Positions 1 to 5,757 of a stretch of DNA of 12,334 nucleotides are shown here, piece by piece. The notes under the pieces are model-generated. The model saw only the letters and a program-made list of their open reading frames with translations, was not told the origin of the DNA and ran no database searches. How positions within the stretch are numbered: position 1 is the first letter of the stretch; each line of letters begins with the position of its first letter. This DNA is from an uncultured Eubacteriaceae bacterium (GTDB lineage: Bacteria; Bacillota; Clostridia; Eubacteriales; Anaerofustaceae). The position numbers and the translations under genes are program-made. The stretch lies in NCBI GenBank assembly GCA_947058225.1, contig CAMSGF010000007.1:1-12334 (forward strand), written 5' to 3'.

Positions 1-31
1 TTACCTTCCTCCAATTCTTTGATTTTCTTTT
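1..31. other. Non-16S sequence joined to the 16S fragment
   Basis: The conserved 16S sequence reads correctly on the minus strand from 369 to 32, through the block that normally runs on into the GACACGG segment near E. coli position 320. At 31/32 it changes abruptly to an unrelated purine-rich sequence. On the minus strand these bases can be read as Lys/Glu-rich coding sequence ([10 protein letters not shown]), but 31 bases are too few to identify. A chimeric contig join is the likeliest explanation; a real insertion in the rRNA gene cannot be excluded because the window ends here. Confidence 0.75.
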
Positions 32-369
32 TCAGTCCCAATGTGGCCGATCACCCTCTCAGGTCGGCTACTGATCGTCGGCTTGGTGAGCCGTTACCTC
101 ACCAACTACCTAATAAGACGCAGGTCCGTCCCATACCACCGGAGTTTTTACCACTGCATCATGCGATGCTGTGGTCTTATGGGGTATTAATCCACGTTTC
201 CATGGGCTATCCCCCTGTATGGGGTTGGTTACCTACGCGTTACTCACCCGTTCGCCACTGTCTACCTGTTGCTTCATCCGAAGAATCAGCTACAGGCTTC
301 TCGTTCGACTTGCATGTGTTAAGCACGCCGCCAGCGTTCGTCCTGAGCCAGGATCAAACTCTCGTTTAA
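32..369 (-). rRNA. rrs: 16S ribosomal RNA, 5' portion (partial)
   Basis: On the minus strand the segment begins with the universal AGAGTTTGATCCTGGCTCAG (352-362 and below). It continues with the GACGAACGCTGGCGGCGTGC block, the V1 and V2 variable regions, and the conserved block with GGTAGTTGG and CCGACGATCAGTAGCCGAC. This is the small-subunit rRNA through about E. coli position 320. The exact mature 5' end is estimated at about 369 from the distance to position 8 of the standard numbering. V2 features such as AAAACTCCGGTGGTATGGGA point to Clostridia, Lachnospirales-like. The gene is cut at base 32 by unrelated sequence, so V3 onwards is absent. Short open reading frames across this region are not genes. 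Confidence 0.97.
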
Positions 370-376
370 TATCTTA

Positions 377-399
377 CTTCTTTACCCTCAGTAAAGAAG
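377..399 (-). promoter_or_regulatory. Perfect stem-loop just upstream of the 16S 5' end
   Basis: A perfect 9-bp inverted repeat (377-385 pairs with 391-399, CTTCTTTAC against GTAAAGAAG) encloses a 5-base loop. It lies about 8 bases upstream of the mature 16S 5' end, inside the pre-rRNA leader. By position it may take part in folding or processing of the leader RNA. It is not followed by a U-run in the direction of transcription, so it is not a terminator. Confidence 0.6.
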
Positions 400-499
400 A
401 TTTTATCGTTTAATTCCGACTCATTATCCTCAATTTCACTGACTAAATTTTTAGTAGTTTCTTACCTTTTTCTCTTTTATTTCATTTATTAATTAACTC

Positions 500-515
500 G
501 CTGTTTTTTAACAGC
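500..515 (-). promoter_or_regulatory. Stem-loop at the 5' end of the pre-rRNA transcript
   Basis: A perfect 6-bp inverted repeat, GCTGTT with AACAGC, encloses four A residues in the transcript. Its first base (515) is 7 bases below the -10 hexamer, which is about where transcription should start. The rRNA precursor would therefore begin with a hairpin. Possible roles are transcript-end protection or a boxB-like antitermination element. I could not find a convincing boxA downstream of it. Confidence 0.5.
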
Positions 516-521
516 TTGATT

Positions 522-550
522 ATGATACCAAATTAAACCTATCTTGTCAA
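522..550 (-). promoter_or_regulatory. rRNA operon promoter
   Basis: On the minus strand a perfect -35 TTGACA (545-550) is separated by exactly 17 bases from a -10 TATCAT (522-527). It lies about 150 bases upstream of the 16S 5' end, as expected for a primary-sigma rRNA promoter. Phased A-tracts lie directly upstream. Transcription should start near 515. No second promoter is evident in the leader. Confidence 0.9.
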
Positions 551-554
551 CATA

Positions 555-580
555 TTTTTGAAAACTTTTTGAATTTTTTT
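555..580 (-). promoter_or_regulatory. Phased A-tract UP element of the rRNA promoter
   Basis: Three A-tracts on the minus strand (574-580, 566-570, 555-559) are spaced about 9 to 11 bases apart, roughly one helical turn. They end 5 bases upstream of the -35 hexamer. The repeat unit looks like TTCAAAAA. This is the typical place and pattern of a curved UP element bound by the alpha subunits of RNA polymerase at rRNA promoters. Confidence 0.65.
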
Positions 581-656
581 GAATAATTATGAAACTCCCT
601 GATATCCACTAATTCATTACACATTATATTGTGTTCTATCCATAAAATACCACTAT

Positions 657-1370
657 TTATTCCCTTATATTTACAGGAAGATTATCAGGTGTCATCTCAT
701 TGACACTCTTGTGTTTATCTATATAAAATTTTTCAGTTCCATTTACTCTATACACATTATAAAATAAAGTTTCATATGCCACATAATCTCCAATCGTTAA
801 AGTTGCAATACGAAATCTCGGTGGCATATTATATTCTTTTACATTAATATAATCGCTAAATAACAGTATCGACATAGAAAATATTAATGTGGCAATTATT
901 ATTCCAACTTGCTTAACCTTTCCCAATGACTTAAACATAAACCCAACTCCAAAAGAAAATATTAATACACCGATAAAAGAATATACACTTCCCCAACTGC
1001 TTTCACTTGGGAATATACTAATAGCTGAAATCGCAAGAAACAGTCCAAAAACAATAACCACCAAATATGTCAGTTTCACTGCTTTTAAAATTTTAGTGTT
1101 TGAATACTCTATCATATCAACCATATTTTTTTCAAAATGCTTCACATTGTCTTTACTTTCTATTCTCTTCCCGCTTAATAACTCATTCACCGTAACATCC
1201 AACTCTTCGCTCAAAGCCTGCAATGTAGAAAGCCTTGGCATCCCTCTGCCGTTTTCCCACTTTGAAACACTCTTAAAGCTCACATCAAGCTTTTCTGCCA
1301 ACTCTTCTTGCGTCAATCCTTTTTCTTTTCTTAAAACTTTTATAAATTCTCCTATTCTTTCCTGATTCAT
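657..1370 (-). CDS. Membrane-anchored XRE-family transcriptional regulator
   Basis: A 237-residue protein with a Cro/C1-type helix-turn-helix at residues about 7-61, containing GLTQEELAEKLDVSFKSVS and the following KWENGRGMP. After a linker come three hydrophobic segments at about 98-120, 127-146 and 154-172, then a polar tail of about 65 residues. This is the layout of XRE regulators tethered to the membrane in Clostridia, which presumably sense an envelope signal; ligand and targets are unknown. The start at 1370 was chosen because AGGAG at 1379-1383 sits 8 bases upstream; a start nine codons earlier would include that site. It has its own promoter (1402-1430) overlapping a direct repeat, which suggests autoregulation. 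It lies between the operon terminator and the rRNA promoter, so a link to the seven-gene operon is possible but unproven. Confidence 0.9.
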   Translation of the reverse strand: MNQERIGEFIKVLRKEKGLTQEELAEKLDVSFKSVSKWENGRGMPRLSTLQALSEELDVTVNELLSGKRIESKDNVKHFEKNMVDMIEYSNTKILKAVKLTYLVVIVFGLFLAISAISIFPSESSWGSVYSFIGVLIFSFGVGFMFKSLGKVKQVGIIIATLIFSMSILLFSDYINVKEYNMPPRFRIATLTIGDYVAYETLFYNVYRVNGTEKFYIDKHKSVNEMTPDNLPVNIRE

Positions 1371-1378
1371 CAATATAT

Positions 1379-1383
1379 CTCCT
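1379..1383 (-). promoter_or_regulatory. Ribosome binding site of the XRE regulator
   Basis: AGGAG on the minus strand, 8 bases before the ATG at 1370. It fixes the start inside the longer open frame. Confidence 0.8.
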
Positions 1384-1396
1384 CTTGTTAAAATCA

Positions 1397-1421
1397 CAAC
1401 AAATATATCAACAAATTATAT
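1397..1421. repeat. Tandem direct repeat over the XRE promoter
   Basis: CAACAAATATAT (1397-1408) is followed at once by CAACAAATTATAT (1409-1421), on the plus strand. The units differ by a one-base insertion. Together they cover the -10 and most of the spacer of the XRE promoter. The spacing is about one helical turn, so two repressor dimers or subunits could bind the same face. An operator for the adjacent regulator is a reasonable inference. Confidence 0.45.
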
Positions 1422-1430
1422 TTTTGTTAA
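1402..1430 (-). promoter_or_regulatory. Promoter of the XRE regulator
   Basis: On the minus strand, -35 TTAACA (1425-1430) and -10 TATATT (1402-1407) have a 17-base spacer. Each hexamer differs from consensus by one base. The predicted start gives a leader of about 25 bases with the AGGAG site. Confidence 0.65.
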
Positions 1431-1475
1431 TCCCTTTTGAGTAGAGTTTGCATTTTTAAAGATAAAATTATAATT

Positions 1476-1509
1476 AAAAAGACAATTTTACATAAAAAAT
1501 TGTCTTTTT
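1476..1509 (-). terminator. Intrinsic terminator of the seven-gene operon
   Basis: A perfect 14-bp inverted repeat (1476-1489 with 1496-1509) has a 6-base loop. The arms are AAAAAGACAATTTT and AAAATTGTCTTTTT, so each strand ends in a T-run after the GACAATTTT/AAAATTGTC core. It lies 72 bases past the stop codon of the last operon gene and upstream of the separate XRE promoter. Confidence 0.85.
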
Positions 1510-1581
1510 CGTATCAATCTAATAACAAAATTACAATAAACCTATTTTCAAACAAATAATACTAAAATAAATTTATACACT

Positions 1582-2385
1582 TTATTTTATTCGTGTTAAC
1601 TTTGCATAATCTGCACACTCATAAAATCCCATTCTCAAATATAACTTAGTTAATTTCGGGTCCATCATAAAGAAAAATACTCTTCTACCTTCTGCTTCAA
1701 GCTGCTCCATTAAAAAATTCAAAACTGCAAATCCATATAACTTTGCACTGTATTCAGGTTTTGCTATAAGTCCACCGCAGACAGCAAGTCCATCTGCCTC
1801 TGCATATGTCGCAACATGTGCTAATATTTCCCCATCTTCTTCTATTATGCAACTTCTTCCCATACTTGAACGCATTCTGTCTTCAAGCTGCTTACATAAC
1901 GATTCAGGGGTATAATGTCCACCGATATCAGGGTCTGTACATATAAGTTTGGCTGCCTCATACATCTCTTCAATTTTTGCATTTCTGATAATGGTATGGG
2001 GTTTTACTGAAATCATTTTTTTCACATTCCCAAACTCCAAAACCTGCCCATAATCGGCTGTATATTCTTTCTCACATAAAGGATGTAACTTCCGTATCAT
2101 TTTGCAGTTGCCTGAAACCATCGAAACTTTATACTTTTCAATCAATTCATTTACTGCATTTGTATCATACTCTTCCTTATCGGTATAAAGCTGAAAACTA
2201 TCATAATACTTCATTACGACCAATGTAACATCTCCATTGTCATCATTATCATACCAAACTTTCATATTTGGATTATCAAGACCATAAACTGTAATATCAA
2301 TATATAAGTATACACAATCTGCTATATCCTGTTTCAAATATGAAACAATATTATCTAAATCTTTTTTATCCGCAAGCTTTAACAT
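1582..2385 (-). CDS. GNAT-family acyltransferase, last gene of the operon
   Basis: A 267-residue protein. The C-terminal half (about 130-267) has the GNAT pattern: a strand ending CIIEEDGEILAHVATY, a strand-helix segment starting CGGLIAKPEYSAKLYG in place of the usual R/QxxGxG loop, and a late LYLRMGFYECADY segment typical of motif B. The N-terminal half looks like a divergent second GNAT-like domain. Members of this group move an acetyl or other acyl group from a thioester to an amine. The degenerate acetyl-CoA loop leaves the donor open, and in this operon an acyl-ACP donor is possible (inference). The start at 2385 has a GGGAGAG site. The gene begins 15 bases after the aminotransferase stop and precedes the operon terminator. 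Confidence 0.8.
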   Translation of the reverse strand: MLKLADKKDLDNIVSYLKQDIADCVYLYIDITVYGLDNPNMKVWYDNDDNGDVTLVVMKYYDSFQLYTDKEEYDTNAVNELIEKYKVSMVSGNCKMIRKLHPLCEKEYTADYGQVLEFGNVKKMISVKPHTIIRNAKIEEMYEAAKLICTDPDIGGHYTPESLCKQLEDRMRSSMGRSCIIEEDGEILAHVATYAEADGLAVCGGLIAKPEYSAKLYGFAVLNFLMEQLEAEGRRVFFFMMDPKLTKLYLRMGFYECADYAKLTRIK

Positions 2386-2400
2386 CTCTTCTCTCCCATA

Positions 2401-3471
2401 TTAATATTTTTTATATAATTCTTTTATTTTTGAACTTATTTCTATCATATCCTCTTCATTTAAATCTCCCACATGTGCAACACGAAGCACATGATCAGCA
2501 TTAACCCCGCCGGTTGGATTTACAAACATATCGTGATCATTTTTAAGTTCATTAAATATATCCATAGCCACAGGCTTTTCAAGCACAGTCGGAGTAACAG
2601 CATTTGACAAAGGATATTCAGGAAGGCTGATTCCGTCTGCGACAATATTTTCCCTGTATACTTTAGCTAAATTATCTATTTTTTTAAGCCTGTTTGATAA
2701 CCCCTCTTTTTTAATAGTCTTTAACATATCATATATTTCAAAAACAAGACCGACTGCCGGAGTAAATGGAGTCTGTCCCCTTTCCATATTGCTCATATAA
2801 TCTTTAAAATTAAAATAGAGAGATGGAAAATTATTTTTATTTACTTTTTCCTCAACTATTTTTTTATTCATTGTTACAATAGCCATTCCCGGAGACAAAC
2901 AAAGGCCTTTTTGTGTGCTTAAAACAGTCGCATCAATCCCCCATTTGTCCATATAATACTCATCACACAAAAATGTACTTATTGCATCTACTATTAAATA
3001 AGCATTATTTTTTTTACAAAAACTGCTTATCATATCTATATCGTATAGCTGCCCCGTAGATGTTTCATCTAAATTTACCAACACCCCCGTAATCCCACTG
3101 TCATTATATTTTAAAAGATGTTCTTCACTTAAAACTTCATTATTCTTTAATATAATAGCCTCATTCGGGATTTCATGTATTTCACAAATATCCAAAAACC
3201 TTTTCCCAAAAGTCCCTCCGACAACAACCAAAAGTTTATCCTCTTTTTTATTAAAGCAGTTGCATACAACAGCTTCCATAGCTGCCGAGCCTGAAGCCGT
3301 AAGATAAATACTTTTAGAATCTTTTTTTGTATGCAGCAATTCTTTTAGCATTTCATCCGTTTCAAGCATCACTTTTGAAAACTCATCCGTTCTGAAATAA
3401 GGGATAGGCTTTGACCTTTCTTTTAATGTATGTTCATACATTTGTACGGGTCCTACTGTAAATAACTTCAT
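2401..3471 (-). CDS. Class V PLP aminotransferase, AGXT/PhnW-like
   Basis: A 356-residue fold-type I aminotransferase. Visible marks are the N-terminal FTVGPVQM (4-11), a cofactor-phosphate region SGSAAME (60-66), ETSTGQ (136-141), the PLP-ring aspartate in VDAIST (D162), and the Schiff-base lysine in STQKGLCLSPG (K188). This matches the alanine-glyoxylate / serine-pyruvate / 2-aminoethylphosphonate transaminase group, which is of similar length. The substrate cannot be assigned: no PepM or phosphonopyruvate decarboxylase is in the window, so phosphonate chemistry is only one option. It may aminate a small aldehyde or ketone that the LicD protein later couples. The ATG at 3471 lies 4 bases after the VOC stop with GGAGGA at 3480-3485; a TTG at 3489 has no such site. 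Confidence 0.88.
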   Translation of the reverse strand: MKLFTVGPVQMYEHTLKERSKPIPYFRTDEFSKVMLETDEMLKELLHTKKDSKSIYLTASGSAAMEAVVCNCFNKKEDKLLVVVGGTFGKRFLDICEIHEIPNEAIILKNNEVLSEEHLLKYNDSGITGVLVNLDETSTGQLYDIDMISSFCKKNNAYLIVDAISTFLCDEYYMDKWGIDATVLSTQKGLCLSPGMAIVTMNKKIVEEKVNKNNFPSLYFNFKDYMSNMERGQTPFTPAVGLVFEIYDMLKTIKKEGLSNRLKKIDNLAKVYRENIVADGISLPEYPLSNAVTPTVLEKPVAMDIFNELKNDHDMFVNPTGGVNADHVLRVAHVGDLNEEDMIEISSKIKELYKKY

Positions 3472-3475
3472 AATA

Positions 3476-3868
3476 TTATTCCTCCACAATCTCTATAAGT
3501 CCGATATCTTTATTAAATAAAAAGCAAACCTTTTTGCCATCAATCGCACAGGCTTCCTGTGGCATAATTATAGGCTTAAACTTCTTTTCTTTAAGTTCTC
3601 TTATTCCATCTTCCATATTTGAAACAATGTAACAAATATGATACGGACCGTTTCCACTCTTCTTTAAAACACCGTCTACAACAGATTCTTCATTCTTATC
3701 TATCGGTGAAATCAACTCAACTACATACCCATCCTTTTCCACAAAGCAAATATTCACTTTTCGTAAATCGTCCCTTGTAATTTCACCTATATCATATTCA
3801 AGTCTTTTAAATACTTCTATACTTTTTTCTATATTTTTTACGGCATAACCGATATGATGTATCTTCAT
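3476..3868 (-). CDS. VOC-family (glyoxalase / methylmalonyl-CoA epimerase-like) protein
   Basis: A 130-residue protein made of two beta-alpha-beta-beta-beta modules. The start MKIHHIGYAV and the segments GYVVELISP, GPYHICYIV and GLIEIVE match the vicinal oxygen chelate fold. The expected metal ligands are all present: H5, E50, H76 and E125. It most resembles methylmalonyl-CoA epimerase-type members, which use the metal to stabilise an enolate. No cobalamin mutase or other methylmalonyl gene is nearby, so an epimerase or isomerase acting on this pathway's own intermediate is more likely. The gene starts 2 bases after the FkbH stop with AGAGG overlapping that end, and stops 4 bases before the aminotransferase. 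Confidence 0.87.
   Translation of the reverse strand: MKIHHIGYAVKNIEKSIEVFKRLEYDIGEITRDDLRKVNICFVEKDGYVVELISPIDKNEESVVDGVLKKSGNGPYHICYIVSNMEDGIRELKEKKFKPIIMPQEACAIDGKKVCFLFNKDIGLIEIVEE
3480..3485 (-). promoter_or_regulatory. Ribosome binding site of the aminotransferase
   Basis: GGAGGA, 8 bases before the ATG at 3471. It is embedded in the last codons of the VOC gene, which couples translation of the two genes and sets the start. Confidence 0.8.
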
Positions 3869-3870
3869 TA

Positions 3871-5520
3871 TTAACCTCTAAATTCTATTTTTTTATATAC
3901 TTCCTCCGTTTTTAAAGAAGAAGATAAATCTTTTTTATATTTTTTTGTATTTTCGTCTTTGTATTCACATTCAAATTCCATCTTATCATAAAAATCTTCT
4001 ACAGGAGCATTTTTTAAAGTTTTTATATACTCACCTTTAATCTCCTTTATCCCATCATTTTTCAGTGAATCCATTATCTTTGATAACACAACTTTTTCTA
4101 TATCCCTGCCCATAACACGACAACTCATCAAAAATGTTTCGACCTCTGCACTTTTATCATCTGTTATATGAACAATAACAACACAAACCAATCCATTATC
4201 ACCATATTTATCTCTCGTATGAACTGTGTATATTCTGTAATTTTCATCATCTTTAATATTTTCCAGCTCCTCTTTTGAATACCTTATTGTCGTAAGATTA
4301 AATTGATTTGTCTTATGGGTCAGTTGATGGACTCTTTCAAATTCCAAATCTTCCAAACGGTGTATATCTATCTCAATTTCCAATAACTTCAGATAATCAG
4401 ATAATGTAACCGCCTTTTTTTGTATCTTTTTTCTCTCCCCTTCTGCCTGATACATTTTTGTCTTTTCCAAATCTTCTTTTGTAGATTTATAAAGATAAAA
4501 ATACTTTTTATACATATCAATTACAGTCTTTTCCAAATCCATAACGTCTTTTGGAAAGTCCACGACACTAACCTCAGGCAAAACATCCTTCATCTGTTCC
4601 CTCTCGGCAGGATTATCATCAAGAAACACAAAAGAATCTGTCCCAATATTTAACTCCTGAGCAATATCTTGAATATTTTCCGCTTTCGTTTTCCAATTTA
4701 TGTTTAAAGCGACAAAATCATCTTTCCTAAGGACCATACTGGGATGTTTATTTATCCCATCCATCGCATCATCTTCATTATTCTTGGATACAACACAAAG
4801 AAGTACGCCTATATCCTTTAATTCTTTAAGCCTTTTTTGTGCATCTTTATATCTCGCCCCTTCTTTATATTCTGAAAGCCCTATCCCTTCAAGCCCATCT
4901 TCACCGATAACTCCTCCCCAAAGAGTATTATCAAGGTCAAGTGCAATACATTTTTTTCTGTTTCCCTCAAGTGCAAAAATAATATTATTTATTTCTTTTG
5001 CTATAAAGCTATTGCCTTTAGGTGAAAACGGCATACTGCCTGCATACCATAATTTATTGGAATAAACAACATCTCTCCCATATTCTGATATGATTTCTTT
5101 AATATCCAACGGAACACATCTTTCACTGTCTAATTCGAATATAGATTCATACCAATAATTTTCAAAGAAAACCTCTCTCCTTTTTGAGCAAATAGGTCTT
5201 ATCTCTTTTTTTGATATATCGAGTGTGCCAATAAAAACATTTGCTTTAGGCAAATTTTCTAAAAGTTTATTAAATGCAAAAAAAATCTGGTCTATTGCAT
5301 CTTTTCCGTCTTCTTCACTCTCCCACGAAGCCATCAAATCATTTCCGTAAGGAATACAAACAACAACTTCAGGTTTAAACTTATACAAACCCGAAGTTTC
5401 ATTTAATATCTCCTGCATCCATCCGCCATATCCCTGCGGCAGATATATTTCATTATTTCTTCGAAGTTTCATCTTCAAAGAATCGATGTTCACATTAGAT
5501 AATAATGCTATTTTACTCAT
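3871..5520 (-). CDS. FkbH-like HAD-IIIC protein (glyceryl-ACP synthase type)
   Basis: A 549-residue protein with the three-part FkbH layout: an N-terminal SGNH-like region (about 1-180), a HAD phosphatase core (about 190-330) and a GNAT-like C-terminal domain (about 370-525). HAD motifs are intact: DLDNTLWGG with D195 and D197, VVSKN (S245), K277 in NWKTKAENI, and FLDDNPAER (D301, D302). FkbH enzymes take a glyceryl group from 1,3-bisphosphoglycerate, remove phosphate and load D-glycerate as a thioester on an acyl carrier protein. The ACP gene lies directly upstream and ends 1 base before this ATG, which fits that partnership. The AAGGA site is inside the ACP end. No ketosynthase or dehydrogenase is present to process the unit further. 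Function is inferred from the family. Confidence 0.93.
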   Translation of the reverse strand: MSKIALLSNVNIDSLKMKLRRNNEIYLPQGYGGWMQEILNETSGLYKFKPEVVVCIPYGNDLMASWESEEDGKDAIDQIFFAFNKLLENLPKANVFIGTLDISKKEIRPICSKRREVFFENYWYESIFELDSERCVPLDIKEIISEYGRDVVYSNKLWYAGSMPFSPKGNSFIAKEINNIIFALEGNRKKCIALDLDNTLWGGVIGEDGLEGIGLSEYKEGARYKDAQKRLKELKDIGVLLCVVSKNNEDDAMDGINKHPSMVLRKDDFVALNINWKTKAENIQDIAQELNIGTDSFVFLDDNPAEREQMKDVLPEVSVVDFPKDVMDLEKTVIDMYKKYFYLYKSTKEDLEKTKMYQAEGERKKIQKKAVTLSDYLKLLEIEIDIHRLEDLEFERVHQLTHKTNQFNLTTIRYSKEELENIKDDENYRIYTVHTRDKYGDNGLVCVVIVHITDDKSAEVETFLMSCRVMGRDIEKVVLSKIMDSLKNDGIKEIKGEYIKTLKNAPVEDFYDKMEFECEYKDENTKKYKKDLSSSLKTEEVYKKIEFRG

Positions 5521-5521
5521 A

Positions 5522-5740
5522 TTATTTTTCCTTTATAAGTGCATATAATTTTTTAACAGAATCATATTCGCCTATTTCATCAGATGGAATTTCCACATCA
5601 TATTCATCTTCTATTTCCACAACTAAAGTAAGATGTGCAACAGAATCCCACTCCTCAATAGAACCAACTTTTGAATCCTCATTTAACAACGAACTATCCA
5701 CTTCCAAAACCGATGCTATAAATTCTAAGAACTCTTTCAT
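5522..5740 (-). CDS. Stand-alone acyl carrier protein
   Basis: A 72-residue acidic four-helix carrier protein. The 4'-phosphopantetheine site is S33 in EWDSVAHLTLV, a DSV variant of the usual DSL motif. The region following it is strongly acidic (VEIEDEYDVEIP), as needed for docking of partner enzymes. It lies 17 bases after the second LicD-like gene and 1 base before the FkbH gene, so it is most likely the FkbH carrier and not the housekeeping fatty-acid ACP, which normally sits with fab genes. An AGGAG site lies upstream of the ATG. A holo-ACP synthase is not in the window and would be supplied elsewhere. Confidence 0.93.
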   Translation of the reverse strand: MKEFLEFIASVLEVDSSLLNEDSKVGSIEEWDSVAHLTLVVEIEDEYDVEIPSDEIGEYDSVKKLYALIKEK

Positions 5741-5757
5741 ATCATATATCTCCTTTT

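Noticed and set aside
19..413. Open reading frames on the plus strand over the 16S region
   Set aside because: They are antisense to rRNA sequence and lack ribosome binding sites; the rRNA identity is unambiguous.
442..455. ACTAAA/TTTAGT inverted repeat in the rRNA leader as a regulatory hairpin
   Set aside because: Only two bases lie between the arms, leaving at most five AT-rich pairs; too weak to call.
619..634. ACACA/TGTGT inverted repeat as terminator of the XRE gene
   Set aside because: The stem is only five pairs and no U-run follows it on the minus strand.
889..1365. A 158-codon plus-strand frame opposite the XRE gene
   Set aside because: The minus-strand frame has a clear HTH domain, membrane segments, ribosome binding site and promoter. 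The plus frame has none of these.
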